The notes under the pieces: model-generated
The model's input: the letters and a program-made list of their open reading frames with translations, nothing else
Told to the model about the DNA's origin: nothing
Databases searched by the model: none
Program-made: the position numbers and the translations under genes
Shown: one piece after another, positions 43,531-53,753 of the stretch
Position numbering within the stretch: position 1 is the first letter of the stretch
Layout of the letters: every line of letters starts with the position of its first letter
NCBI GenBank assembly: GCA_013350335.1
Contig: CM023541.1
Coordinates: forward strand, 66,071,999 to 66,135,998
Reading direction: 5' to 3'
Source: Chimonanthus salicifolius
Taxonomy: Eukaryota; Streptophyta; Magnoliopsida; Laurales; Calycanthaceae
Length of the DNA stretch: 64,000 nucleotides

Positions 43531-45793
43531 GAGATGAAGACAATATCTCAAGCTTGGGTCTTGGGTGATCGGCCAACTCTTAGCTTCTTCTTCCCTTCCT
43601 TCTAATTTCCTTTCTCCTCTTTTCTCCTTAGTGTTTTCTTTGGAAGAGAGGCGAGGACGGTTTTGGTGTGTGAGGGAGTGTGGGAGAGAGAGATGGGTGT
43701 CATGATCTGTTTGACTCCCTCCACCAACCAAGCATGGAGGGAGGTATGGGCTTGCATGCCCCCATTTTTAGGGCCATTGTCCCCTTTAGTGGAGGTGGTT
43801 GGGGGATGAGTTTGAGTCCCAACTCATTCCAATGAGTTTGGTGAGTCAAGTAAGATGGAAACCATCTTGACTCACCCCATTTCCTATGTGACTCACTTAA
43901 TTATTTAATTTATTATTTAACTTAGCCCCTTTTATTTTATAATTTAATTGCTATTTAATTCCCTTCAATTCCTTCATGAATCCACCCATGGTTGACTAAG
44001 TCAACCATGGTGGTCTGCCCCACCAATTTCTTGGTCCATTGGGTCCCATATGGCTCTTTGACCCAAATTGACTATCTTTGACCCAATTACTTACCATTGA
44101 CCAATTAAATGTATTAATTCCAATTCATGGTTTATTGGGTAAACATTGGGCCCATGGCCCAATTAAATTTATTTTCTTACCATTTACCTTGGAGTTTGAA
44201 TCAATTTGATCCGTTGGGTTCCACATGATTATCGGGCCCACTTTGACCATTATTGACCCTTTAAATGAATCCTATCAAATCCATGGTCCATTGGGCGATA
44301 CTTGGGCCTTTGTCCATATTTTGATCCATTTAACATCCATGACATCAAAATCTCCATTTTCCATTATTAAAACAAATAATTGCCACATATATATTGATTC
44401 AGAAATTCGGGCTATTACATCTCTAACCCTCTTGGTTATTTGATTTATATGTTAAAATGTTTTATCTCTTCATCTAAGTTCTTACAGCAAAGAAACTATG
44501 GAGAGAATATAAGAAATGGAGTGTAATGAAGAGATAATGGAGAGTAGTAGGTCTTTTCATAAAAGATATAACATGGAAGTTTTACTTAAAATGCCTTGAT
44601 GTTTAGATATTTTCTTTTAAAGTATTTTTATAAATCCATTAGAATATTTGAATGTCTTTATTTACTGGTTTTTGTAAGAAAAAAAGGGTTTAAGAAAATG
44701 ATATCTTATGATGAAGTTTGGAAGAATGATTCATTGTAAAGCTGTTTATACAAATCAGTCCAAAAAATGGACCTTTAAACATCTCAAAATGATTTTTTGG
44801 GAATTTGTAACTATTTTTCAAAAAAGTGTCTATTCATAATTTTCAGGCATCTGAAGGTACCTAAAATAATTTTACAACAATTGGACAGTTCTAAGATAAA
44901 AAACTGTTTTTACATATCAGTCCCGAAAATGGACCTATAACCATTTCAAAATGATTTTCTGGATTTTTTTAATATTTTTATATTTTTTAATATTTTTTCG
45001 TGTATTCTACTACCAAACATCTTTCCAAAGAGTATTTACTCGAGTTATTCCCTTTACCCAAAAAATCCCAAAATGATTTTTACAAAAACAGTGCGTAGTT
45101 TGTATTTCAAAACAAGAAAAGCTAGTTTTGGGCATCTTCACTTGATTTGAATTTTTTTTTTCTAATAATAAGTCTTTTGTTCCTAAATTCTAATTCGCTA
45201 AAGAATATATCAGTGACTTTAATAATTTGGAGTTTTATGAATTATTTTTAAATGGAGTACAATGGGTAAAATGACGATTTTACCCTTGATTAGGATAAAA
45301 CACACATGTGGAGTCATTTAGACTCTAATGACCTTTGTGAAATGACTCTTAAAGCTTAATTAAGATTTTCATAAATTTAATTAGAGGGTTTTTATGCTAT
45401 AATGACGTGAGAATTATATGTTGACATATGTGAACGAATGAAGAGCTGAGAGTAACTCCGAGATTGCCCGATCTACTTCGTGAATCATTTATCTCCACTG
45501 ATCGGCTAAGATTAGTTAAGTTTTCCTTCTTCGTTGAAATGCTATGGGTGTGAATCTAATATTTGTTATTCAAAATGAACTGAGTTCTTTGAAAATTATG
45601 TATGCTTGATTTATGATATGATTATAACAATGATACTTTTGAATGGTTTCACATCACCTGATAATGATGATTTCTCCGCATTTTAAATGTATGATGGTGT
45701 ATCTTATCCTAAAAGGATTTTGGAATTAACTGATCTATGTATGGTATTTTCTTTACTTAAAGGGTTGCTGTGGATTTCAATTAAATGGGTTGC

Positions 45794-45826
<33 letters not shown>

Positions 45827-46375
45827 TGTGAAAAGAGTACTTTCAAGTTCATGAGAATGATGGACAACACATGACATGAGATCATTGGCATCATTTATAT
45901 TCATATTTCTCATGCATGAAGCATGGGATGGGAAAGACATGGAGTGAAAATAAAGGACCAGTTTATCCAAATGGACCTTAGGGCCATGATTATTGTGATG
46001 GGGTACAATCAATGAACCAAAGTGCCGAATGTAACGACCTGACCCGATCTGTCGAGATTCCTAGGGAGATTTTCGGATCTCCATGTTGGATTAAGTGTTT
46101 CAGTGGCAATGGAGAGAGTGCGGGCTCCATGGTGGGCCGAGTTTGCCTAGTTTCGAGCTTGGGAGCTCGAAGGGTATTTTAGTGATTTTAAATTATTATT
46201 ACTTTTTTTGTCATGCAAAATATTTGAAAATCACATGCTTTTCTCCCGATGTTCGACGTCCGACCTTTTTAGCGAATTTTAGATTTTAGTCTTGAAAACT
46301 CCATGTCAATTTTGAAACTTTGTTATCACACCTTTCGAATTTTTCTAAAAAAAAATGAATATTACTAATAAATAG

Positions 46376-46380
<5 letters not shown>

Positions 46381-46430
<50 letters not shown>
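46381..46430. repeat. (TA)25 microsatellite in F 5' LTR
   Basis: An uninterrupted TA run of 50 bases. In the 3' LTR of F the same place (56808-56822) has only a short degenerate TA stretch. Confidence 0.97.
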
Positions 46431-46433
<3 letters not shown>

Positions 46434-46789
46434 ATATAGTCTTATAGAATAAAATAAAATAAAATCAAAAGTCTCTAGGCTTGATATTTTATGAGAACAA
46501 AAAAGAAGAAAAAAAAAAGACCTTGGTGAACCCTAATCCAAGCCATAACCTTAAACCCTATTTCTCTCACCTATAATAATATCTCTTTCAAACCCTAGCC
46601 TCCCTCTTGTCATCTTCCTCCTCCCTTTCCCATCTCCCTAACCCTAAACACTCCTCTTCCATTCCCTCAAGCCGCCGCCGCCACCACCACCACCCCATTG
46701 CTTGAGCCGTCGCCCTCATCCTTTCATGTTCCTCTCCAACCCTTTCTTTTCTCATGATTCCCTCCCATCTCTTGGTCTTCTTTCTCTCT

Positions 46790-47110
46790 TCCCTCTCCCC
46801 TTCTTTCTATTTGCAAGCCAAGACCCTAACCCATGAAAACACTAACCCGCCGCCACCCCTTGCTCTGTTCTCTCATTATCTCCTTCCCTCTTTTTTTTCC
46901 TCAAAAACCCTAAACCCTAAGCCGTCGCTGGCCTTTGCTCTCTTTCTCCTTATCTCATTCCTTCTTTTTTTTTTTTTCCCCTCAAAAACCCTAAACCCTA
47001 AGCCACCGCCGCCCCTTGCTCTCTTCTCTCATTATCTCATTCCCTTTTATTTTTTCTCAAAACCCTAAATCCTTAGGGCCGCCACTACCACCATCTTCTT
47101 TCTTTTTCCC
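46790..47110 (+). repeat. Tandem ~85-bp repeats with CCCTAAACCCTAAGCC telobox-like motifs
   Basis: Three to four units read roughly: AAACCCTAAACCCTAAGCC, then CCGCC-rich, CTTGCTCTCTTCTCTC, ATTATCTC and a T/C tract with CTCAAAA. AAACCCTAA is the plant telo-box, found in promoters of translation-related genes. The 3' LTR of F has the equivalent array at 57220-57480. Confidence 0.85.
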
Positions 47111-47701
47111 TCTTTTCTCTCTTCTCCCCTTCTTTTTCTTCTTCAACTCGAGCCCAACTAGCCCAAGCCCATCATATCCAGGCAAGTTCTTTCTGGGCCC
47201 AACCTAGCTCGTTCGGCCCAAAGGTACCAAGCCCACTAGTTGTAGTCCAGGCCTAGTTTTCCAAGCCCAACTCGGTCTGGCACAGTCCTTTCAGTGCAAT
47301 CGATCTTGCCAGTAGTTTTTGCCATCTCGGTTCAACCCAAGCCCGACCTGTTTCTAGGCTCGGCTCAAGCCTGTTTAAGGCCCGACCTGGGCCCACTTTG
47401 TGTCCGTTTCAGGATCTTTTCTAGCCCACTTCGGGGACATTTCTGGAGCTCGTCTGGACCACTTTCTGGAGCGTATGCAAGCCCATTTCCACTCAATTTT
47501 ACGGGACCGTCCCAGTTTCTCAGGCCCGGTAACTCATGCATCGCTCATTTCAACCCTGCAACCTGTTTTCATCACTTGGATTTCAAAAATGCACACAAGT
47601 GAGGGGACTTATCACTGTTTAGCATGCATTTGCATATATTAAACTGTTATTTCTGGACATAGAGCGGCTCTAGTGTAACCCTCTATTTATTTAGCCACTC
47701 G

Positions 47702-48730
47702 GTAAGTGAAAACTGTTGAAATAAAAATGTGGCAAAGGGTCCGCTCGGGTTTACTCCTGTCAATTGCATGCATTTGTGAAAAAACTTTAACTGGATAAAT
47801 TGATATTAAATATGATTATTGGAAGACGATATGATACATTGCATGTTTACGCATAGAGGCGTGTGTTTAAGAACTTGTTATGCGCCTCTTGGACCTCACG
47901 ACGAAGAATATTATGGATTTTGATTTATTATATCAGAACATGTTTATACTGTTATACTTGATCCTGACATTATGTGCATGCAGGAGAGGTAATCCACAAC
48001 GGACAGTGTACCATTGGGTGTTGAGATGGAGGGATTGTTTATTTGTTTATATGTGCATATGTGTATATGTTTATGATGAGGTGATGATTTAGTGTTGGGA
48101 GGACTTCCACGTTACGCTCCGGCGGTTGAGACCCCCATAGGAGATGTAGGTTTCCCTGTTCTGTTCTAGCGGTTGAGGTGCCTGCCCTTGAGATTGGCTT
48201 CCCCGTTGTGCTCCCATTGTTGAGACCCCCATAGGGGATGTGGGTTTCCCAGTTGCATTCCGACGATTGAGGCAGTTGTGTATTGCGTGGTTCCCGTTTT
48301 TATTGGTAGGGAGACCGAAGTTGTTGGAGGATCTGTGAGAGTTATGGAGGTGATGTCTTGGACTGGTCAGTTGGACCATTGGTTAGTAGTATAGTTGAGT
48401 ACTCATGTTCGTAGACATCCATTTTATTATGGTGTTTATTACTTTTCATACATGTGATATATATTTATGATACTCACAAGTGATATGCCTTATCCCTTCA
48501 CTGGGCTAGTTGGCTCACCCTTTACATTTGAGGACCTTTGTGAGTTATAGAGGTGATGTCTTGGATTGGTCGGTGGGACCATTGATTAGTAGTATTATTA
48601 AGTACTCATGTTCATAGACATCCATTCTGTTATGATGTTCATTACTTCTTCATACATGCGATATATATTTATGTTGCTGATAAGTGATATGCCCTTCACT
48701 GGACTGGTTAGCTCACCCTTTACCTTTCAG
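47702..48730 (+). other. Predicted LTR-resident intron (F)
   Basis: Donor-like ACTCGGTAAGTG. The acceptor reads CTCACCCTTTACCTTTCAG ending at 48730, followed by GTACCCCGAACG. Length is 1,029 bp. Sequence and length differ from the E-type LTRs, but position relative to PBS is similar. Confidence 0.4.
48327..48727 (+). repeat. ~200-bp tandem duplication ending at the acceptor-like block
   Basis: Copy 1 48327-48529 and copy 2 48530-48727 share GAGGTGATGTCTTGGA, AGTACTCATGTTC, ATAGACATCCATT and GGCTCACCCTTTAC-type phrases. Copy 1 ends TTTACATTTGAGG (no CAG); copy 2 ends TTTACCTTTCAGG. Confidence 0.85.
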
Positions 48731-49066
48731 GTACCCCGAACGTAGAGGGACTAGGCAGGCCCCTTGAGTAGGCACCCGGGGAGGAGCAATAGTAGTAGAT
48801 ATTTCATATTCATGTTCATGTTTAGTTTTGAGAGACCTTTGCTTGTATAAACTCATTATCACACGTTGTTTGGATGATTGTATAACTATATTGAATGATC
48901 AGTGGTTGCTTGTTGTTCTTCTTACTATGTTAGATTTGGACATTATTAGATTGTTGAGAGAGAGATAGTTACCTTGTTTTAAAAAAAATGCCCGTTACCT
49001 GTTCCTTGGTTATGTTTTGAGACTTTATGGAGATCACGCGCTCTTAGCGGGATAGGGTGTTACAGT

Positions 49067-49078
49067 TGGTATGAGAGC
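49067..49078 (+). other. PBS of F, one mismatch
   Basis: TGGTATGAGAGC differs from the initiator-Met PBS TGGTATCAGAGC at one base and lies two bases after the LTR end. Confidence 0.85.
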
Positions 49079-50439
49079 ACGGTTCAACTCTCGGACTGTG
49101 CATGGGACAAAGCTTGATGTGATGATAAATAGATATTAGGTTCATCCCCTGTGTGATAGGGTAGATTGAACTGAGTTCTGGGGTAGTTCGTAGACAACCT
49201 AAGTTCGTGTGGCATGTTTAATGCACTATCTTTCAGTTAGTTTGCTTGAGTCATATTTAGTGGTGAATTGTTGCTTGGTTTAAGGTAGACCGGCGTTTGA
49301 TTCTCCTGTTAGTCTGTGGCAAGGTCGATCGCTTGATTGAGTGTGTGGTGCAGAGTGACGTGGTCACGAGAATTGTGGGATACAAAGCTCTAGGTTTTGA
49401 GTCAGATTGGTCATACTCCCTACGGTAATTAGAGGTGTTTCTCGGTGGGACCCATATTATTGGGGAGGTCCTCACCTTAGAGGCGTGTCGGTGGTATTTT
49501 CAGAGTGGCTTGAGTACTGTGATGGAGTTACGGGGGCTTCAGATTGCCATTGAGATGAGATTGCTCGAGAGTCTAGTGTTGAGAAGATGCCGTGTTGTGG
49601 GTCTACCCCCTGTGTCCGTGGGGGGCTCGTGTTTAGAGAGCGAGGACACCGTATGTGGGCCTCCCTTGTAACTTTCGTATAGAGATAGATTCATTGGAAA
49701 TCCATAGGCACCTACTGAGTGAGTCTGGCAGGCTAACTCTGTAGATGGCCGATGGAAATCCATGAGAGGTTGATGGGCTTGGTGTGTTTGAGGTGTCAGT
49801 TAGGCCCATTTGGGGCTTAGGTTTGTGGAGAGATCCTGGGGGCCAAACCTATGGTTGTATGTTTGGCTCTAGGATTCCCGCAGTTCCAATGTTATGGCTA
49901 GAGGTAGTTGTGGCTTTGTTAAGAGCTTTTATAGGCTAAACTGGTATGGTTGACCGTCGGGACTCGGGTGAGACCGGTATACCGTTCAAATGCAATGTCA
50001 GAGTGAGTTGGGAGCTCGGTGGTTTGAGTTGTGCACATGGGTGTCTCTTAACTCTTGACTAATGTATTGCCCGTTTCCAGTGTTCCCTCTCTGTTTTTGT
50101 CTTGAGTTTCGCTGGTTACGGACCAGATCTGTGGATCGTGCATTTTGACCTTTGGAGTTAGTATTGGAGGTCAGTTTATGAGTTTTGGAGATGTCAAAGT
50201 TTGATGTCATTTTGAGATGGATTGGTCGTCTTCCTTTCAGGTTGCCTTGGACTGTTCCTGTATGCAGGTGACAAGTCAGTTCCTCGCGGTGGATGCATTG
50301 TCGAGTGACTTACAAATTACAGTCTGAGTGTGGAGGAGTCGTACAACTTGGTGGCTAGTTTGAGTTGAAGGAGAGTTTGGGGTTGGCAGATGTTGGGATA
50401 CCTAGCGTGGTTTGGGGGCTTTCGGAGGTCTTTCTGGGG
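49079..50439 (+). pseudogene. Expected gag-protease region of F, decayed beyond recognition
   Basis: Lies between the PBS and the first recognisable RT-linker peptide. Only short frames are open and none shows a gag core, zinc knuckle or protease motif that I can identify. It is annotated by position only. Confidence 0.4.
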
Positions 50440-51946
50440 AAGTTTATTGGATTTCCGTCACATTAGGAGATAAGGTTTGTTGTGGATCTACTCCCCCGGT
50501 GCAACACCTGTTTCGATTAGTCACCATCGGGTGGAGCCAGTAGGGGTTTTGGAGCTGAAGAGTTAGCTCGGGGAGTTGGAGTCTCTTGGCTACAATTGGC
50601 CCAGCGCCCTCCTTGTAACGCACCGGCCATGTTGACCAAGAAGGGGATGACTCTATGAGTTTGTACTTTGATTACCGGCAGAGACTTGGGAGTTGGAGAA
50701 ACAACTCAGGAAGTTAGAAACCCTTAGTTTCATTCGGCCTAGCACTTCATCTTGGGGTGCATCGGCGTTGTTTGCTAAGAATTAAGATGGCTCCATGAGA
50801 CTGTGTATCGACTATCGACAATTGAACATGATTACAGTAAAGAACAAGTATCCATTGCCAAGGATTAATGATCTGTCTAACCAATTGAGAGGATCCGAGT
50901 GCTTCACCAAAATGGACCTTCATTCAGGTTACCGTCAAGTGAGGATGCGGGAGTGTGATACTGAGAAGACTGCCTTCCACAATCGTTTTGGACTCTTTGA
51001 GTTTGAGGTTATGCCGCTTGGGGTGACTAATGCCCCAGCAACATACAAACATAATTAATAGGACATTCAGACCGTGCCTGGACCGGTTGTAGTGGTGTTC
51101 ATCGACAACGTCTTCATATATTCAGCATCAGAGGAGGATCATGAGCAGCATCAAAGAACCATACTTCATGTTCAAAGGGATCAAGAACTCTATACAGAGT
51201 ACGATAAGTGTGAGTTTTGGTTGCCAGAGGTTCAGTTTTTTGGGCACGTGGTGTCAACTAACGGTGTCGCCATGGACCCGACAAAGGTTGATGCTGTTTT
51301 GAGTTAGGAACGACCACGGAGTGTGACTGAAATCCACAGCTTTTGGGGTCTTGTAGGATAATATCAGTGGTTTATCAAGGATTTCTCCAAAATCAGGACA
51401 CCCATGACAAGATTAACTCGTAAGGGTGTGCAGTTCGTCTGAGACGAGACTTGTGAGGTGGCCTTCCAAAGGCTAAAGCAGAGTTTGACTTTCACTCCGG
51501 TATTGATGGTACCAGAGAGAGGACGTTGGTACACGGTATACTATGATGCTTCCGGTGATGGTTTGTACTGTGTACTGATGCATGATGAAAAAGTGGTGGC
51601 TTATGGTTTGAGACAACTTAAAACCCATGGAAAGAACTATCCTATTCAGAATTTCCAATTAGCGGTTGTAGTTTTTGCACTTAAGGTTTGGAGACACTAC
51701 TCTCATGGTGAGAGATTCGAGGTTTTCTCAGATTATCATAGCCTAGAGTATCTGTTCACACAGAAAGAGTTGAACATGAGACAGAGACGATGGATAGAGT
51801 ATCTGGGTGACTACGACTTTGTGTTGTCTTACCACCCTAGTAAGAAGAACGTGGTTGTGGACGCCTTGAGTCGTAGGGAGAGGGCAACCTTATCAAGTCT
51901 GATCGGAAGATATATAACATCTAGACTTTGCAGCATGGTTGTTTAG
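50440..51946 (+). pseudogene. F reverse transcriptase and RNase H, many stops, active site mutated
   Basis: In shifting frames it reads the protease-RT linker (ATPVSISHHRVEPV), RT fingers ([20 protein letters not shown]), palm ([25 protein letters not shown]), active site VVFIDNVFIYS, thumb (KVDAV, then a stop), and RNase H (YYDASGDGL, VFSDYHSLEYL, VDALSR). The usual FIDD or YVDD is FIDN, so the second catalytic Asp is lost. Stops occur after KHN (51056), after DAVLS (51305) and at several other points. Start and frame are not assignable; the element cannot encode RT. Confidence 0.88.
50551..50821 (+). repeat. Tandem duplication of the RT N-terminal segment in F
   Basis: Two diverged copies of about 132 bp (50551-50682 and 50689-50821) both encode the RT start: one reads LELKS, stop, LGELESLGYNWPSAPS and later FDYRQ; the other LEKQLRKLETLSFIRPSTSSWGA and later IDYRQLN. 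An intact RT has this segment once. Confidence 0.7.
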
Positions 51947-53120
51947 AGAAATATTTATGATAGAGTTTTGAGATCTCAGCAGACAAATTAGAGGTGTATT
52001 GCTTTGAGGTGTTGTGGCTAGTAGCAGTGGACCTTTTGAATGGACTATGAGACGAGTTGGTGGTTTGACCTTTCAGGGCAGGCTATTTGTACCCATGTAA
52101 GGGTAGTGCCGCGAGAAGGTATTGCGACACTTCCATCACTCTAGATTCATTGTGCGTCTGGAACATGCAATGATGTGTCCTGATTTGCTTTAGTAGCTCT
52201 GGTGGAGAAACATGAAGAGGTTAGTGGCTGAGTCTGTGACCTGTTATTTGACTTGCCATCAGATCCAGAAAGAGTAGTTGAGAACTGATGGTGGGTGGTG
52301 GTCTTTTCCGATCCTTGAATGGAAATGGGGTCATATTATTATGGTTTTCGTGATTGAGTTGTCGAGGTCAACTCAGAGACATGATGCAGTATGGGTCATA
52401 GTGAATCAATTGACTTAGTTGGCCTGTTTTATTTGGATGAAGACGGAAGATCCTATTGAGACTTTGAGTCGGATGTTTTGGACGGAGGTTGTCAGACTGC
52501 ATGGCATACCTTAAGTCAACTGTTTCAGACCGGGACCCGAGGTTTGTCTCTTGGTTCTGGCAGGGCTTGTAAAAAGAGTTGAGCATATAGTTGTGTTTCA
52601 GTACAACGTTCCACCAGCAGAAAGATGGTCAATCGGAGCGGAATATTCAAATCTTAGAGGATATGTTCCGAGCTTGTGCTTGGGATCATGGCGGCAGTTG
52701 GGAGAGCCACTTACATCTGGTTGAGTTTGTTTACAATGACTATCAGTCCAGTATCTAGATGGTCCTATATAGGGCCTTGTATGTCAGACCATGCAAGTCG
52801 CCCATGTGTTGGAACGAGACCAGTGATATAGTGATGTCAGGACCAAGTATAGTCAGGGAGACATTTGAGGAAGTGAGATTGATCAGACAATGGTTGTTGA
52901 CTGTCCAGAATAGGCAAAACAGTTTTGCTGAGCATATGAGGAAGTACTAGTAGGAAATTGAGGATACGAGAGATCAGAGGCTTCATGGCAAGACTATTCG
53001 CTTGATTTTAGTGGTTTAGCAATGAAGGGGCAGAGAGTCTTCTCCTTGAGAGAATGATGCAAGAATGTGAAAGCAGTTCCTAGCCTTGTTTGAATCTAGA
53101 AGTACGAGTTCAGTTTGAAA
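51947..53120 (+). pseudogene. F integrase, heavily decayed
   Basis: Fragments in different frames match integrase: ESVTCYLTCHQIQKE (zinc finger end, near 52230), EWKWGHIIMVFVIELSRSTQRHDAVW (52317-52400; the catalytic Asp of the usual MDF is Val), VVRLHGIP (52489), and LYRALYVRPCKSPMCW..LLTVQNRQNSFAEHMRKY (52759-52950). Many stops and indels lie between. A chromodomain cannot be recognised. Confidence 0.8.
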
Positions 53121-53180
53121 TTTGAGGACAAATTTCCTTAAAGGGGGTCGTTTGAGGACAAATTTCCTTAAAGGGGGTCG
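53121..53180 (+). repeat. Exact 30-bp duplication containing the polypurine tract of F
   Basis: The unit TTTGAGGACAAATTTCC..AAAGGGGGTCG occurs twice, 53121-53150 and 53151-53180, without a mismatch. Each unit carries the polypurine run AAAGGGGG. The 3' LTR starts three bases further at 53184. Confidence 0.93.
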
Positions 53181-53753
53181 TGTTGTAATGACCCGACCCG
53201 ATCTGTCGGGATTCCAAGGGAGATTTTTAGATCTTCATGTCGGATTAGGTGTTTCGGTGGCAATGGAGAGAGTTGTAACGCCCTGTCCTTTTTCACTCCA
53301 CGCTGTCTGAAAATTCGAGTCTATTTTTTGTTTTTTTAAATAACAGAGTGCGCAAGAGTGGGACGTCACGACGCGAGTTAAGTTCGAACTTTTAAAGTCC
53401 GACCCTTAACTAGCCAACCCTATGTGTGCATGGACTAAGTCCATGAAAACGGTTCACACATAACAATATAGACTTGCGGAATAAAATCTTAACATGCGGA
53501 ATTGTAATAGAACCTAGTTCTATTCCATTTCAAACAGCAAAGTACGTCAAGTCCTTAATCATAATTAACATTACACAATTATCCAAATAATCATCCAACC
53601 ATAGCAAATCATCTAAATTATTACATGTTCGAAGTCTAGTTACTCAAATTACAAGTCCATAAGTAACTTAATCAAAATATAAAGTAAAGCATCCAAGCTC
53701 CTATGCTTGGCCCGTTTCGCGTTCATCGTTCTCCTTGTTTCATGTATCATCCA

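Larger units (their letters stand above)
34118..44419 (-). mobile_element. Ty3/Gypsy Tekay-like element J, structurally complete but internally deleted, TSD TCTCT
   Basis: 5' LTR 41035-44419, PBS 41032-41021, leader, gag start, chimeric pol, polypurine tract, 3' LTR 34118-37925, all on the minus strand. The target duplication TCTCT is at 34113-34117 and 44420-44424. The internal region is only 3.1 kb because most of gag, all of the protease and most of RT are deleted. The two LTRs look very similar, with differences often of C/T or G/A type at CpG, suggesting a fairly recent insertion. It would need proteins from another element to move. Confidence 0.96.
41035..44419 (-). mobile_element. 5' LTR of J
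   Basis: 3,385 bp. It begins, in element sense, TGTAATAGCCCGAATTTC at 44419 and ends GGGCGGGGCGTTACA at 41035. The GA run at 43499-43525 lies in the GA-rich part. Modules are the same as in the 3' LTR. Confidence 0.95.
33260..46029 (+). mobile_element. LTR K, split by element J; 3' end not seen
   Basis: Starts TGTAACACCCCAGAATTTC after a polypurine tract. Its pieces are 33260-34117 and 44425-46029, with J inserted between (TSD TCTCT) and element F inserted at 46030. It shares the CATGCATG module (45911) with the other LTRs but differs in most sequence, so it is a related but separate subfamily. 44750-44970 contains two imperfect ~50-bp repeats (ATCAGTCC, AAAATGGACC, TCAAAATGATTTT) about 160 bp apart. 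A TA run lies at 45794-45822. The rest presumably lies beyond F, outside the window. Confidence 0.7.
46030..49064 (+). mobile_element. 5' LTR of Gypsy element F
   Basis: Starts TGTAACGACCTGACCCGATC and ends GGATAGGGTGTTACA directly before a PBS. Length is 3,035 bp. The matching 3' LTR starts at 53184 (TGTAATGACCCGACCCGATC). The left flank CCGAA would be the target duplication, but the right flank is outside the window. It belongs to another subfamily than J but has the same plan, including a donor-like GGTAAGTG and an acceptor TTTACCTTTCAG. Confidence 0.9.

Noticed and set aside
46800..47207. Plus-strand frame rich in Pro, Ser and Phe (SLIISFPFIFSQNP) as a secreted protein
   Set aside because: It is a CT-rich tandem repeat in the LTR of F; the frame is not conserved in the second LTR copy at 57105-57392 beyond the repeat itself.
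50615..50630. TGTAACGCACCGG as another minus-strand LTR start
   Set aside because: It lies inside the duplicated RT segment and has no LTR sequence after it.
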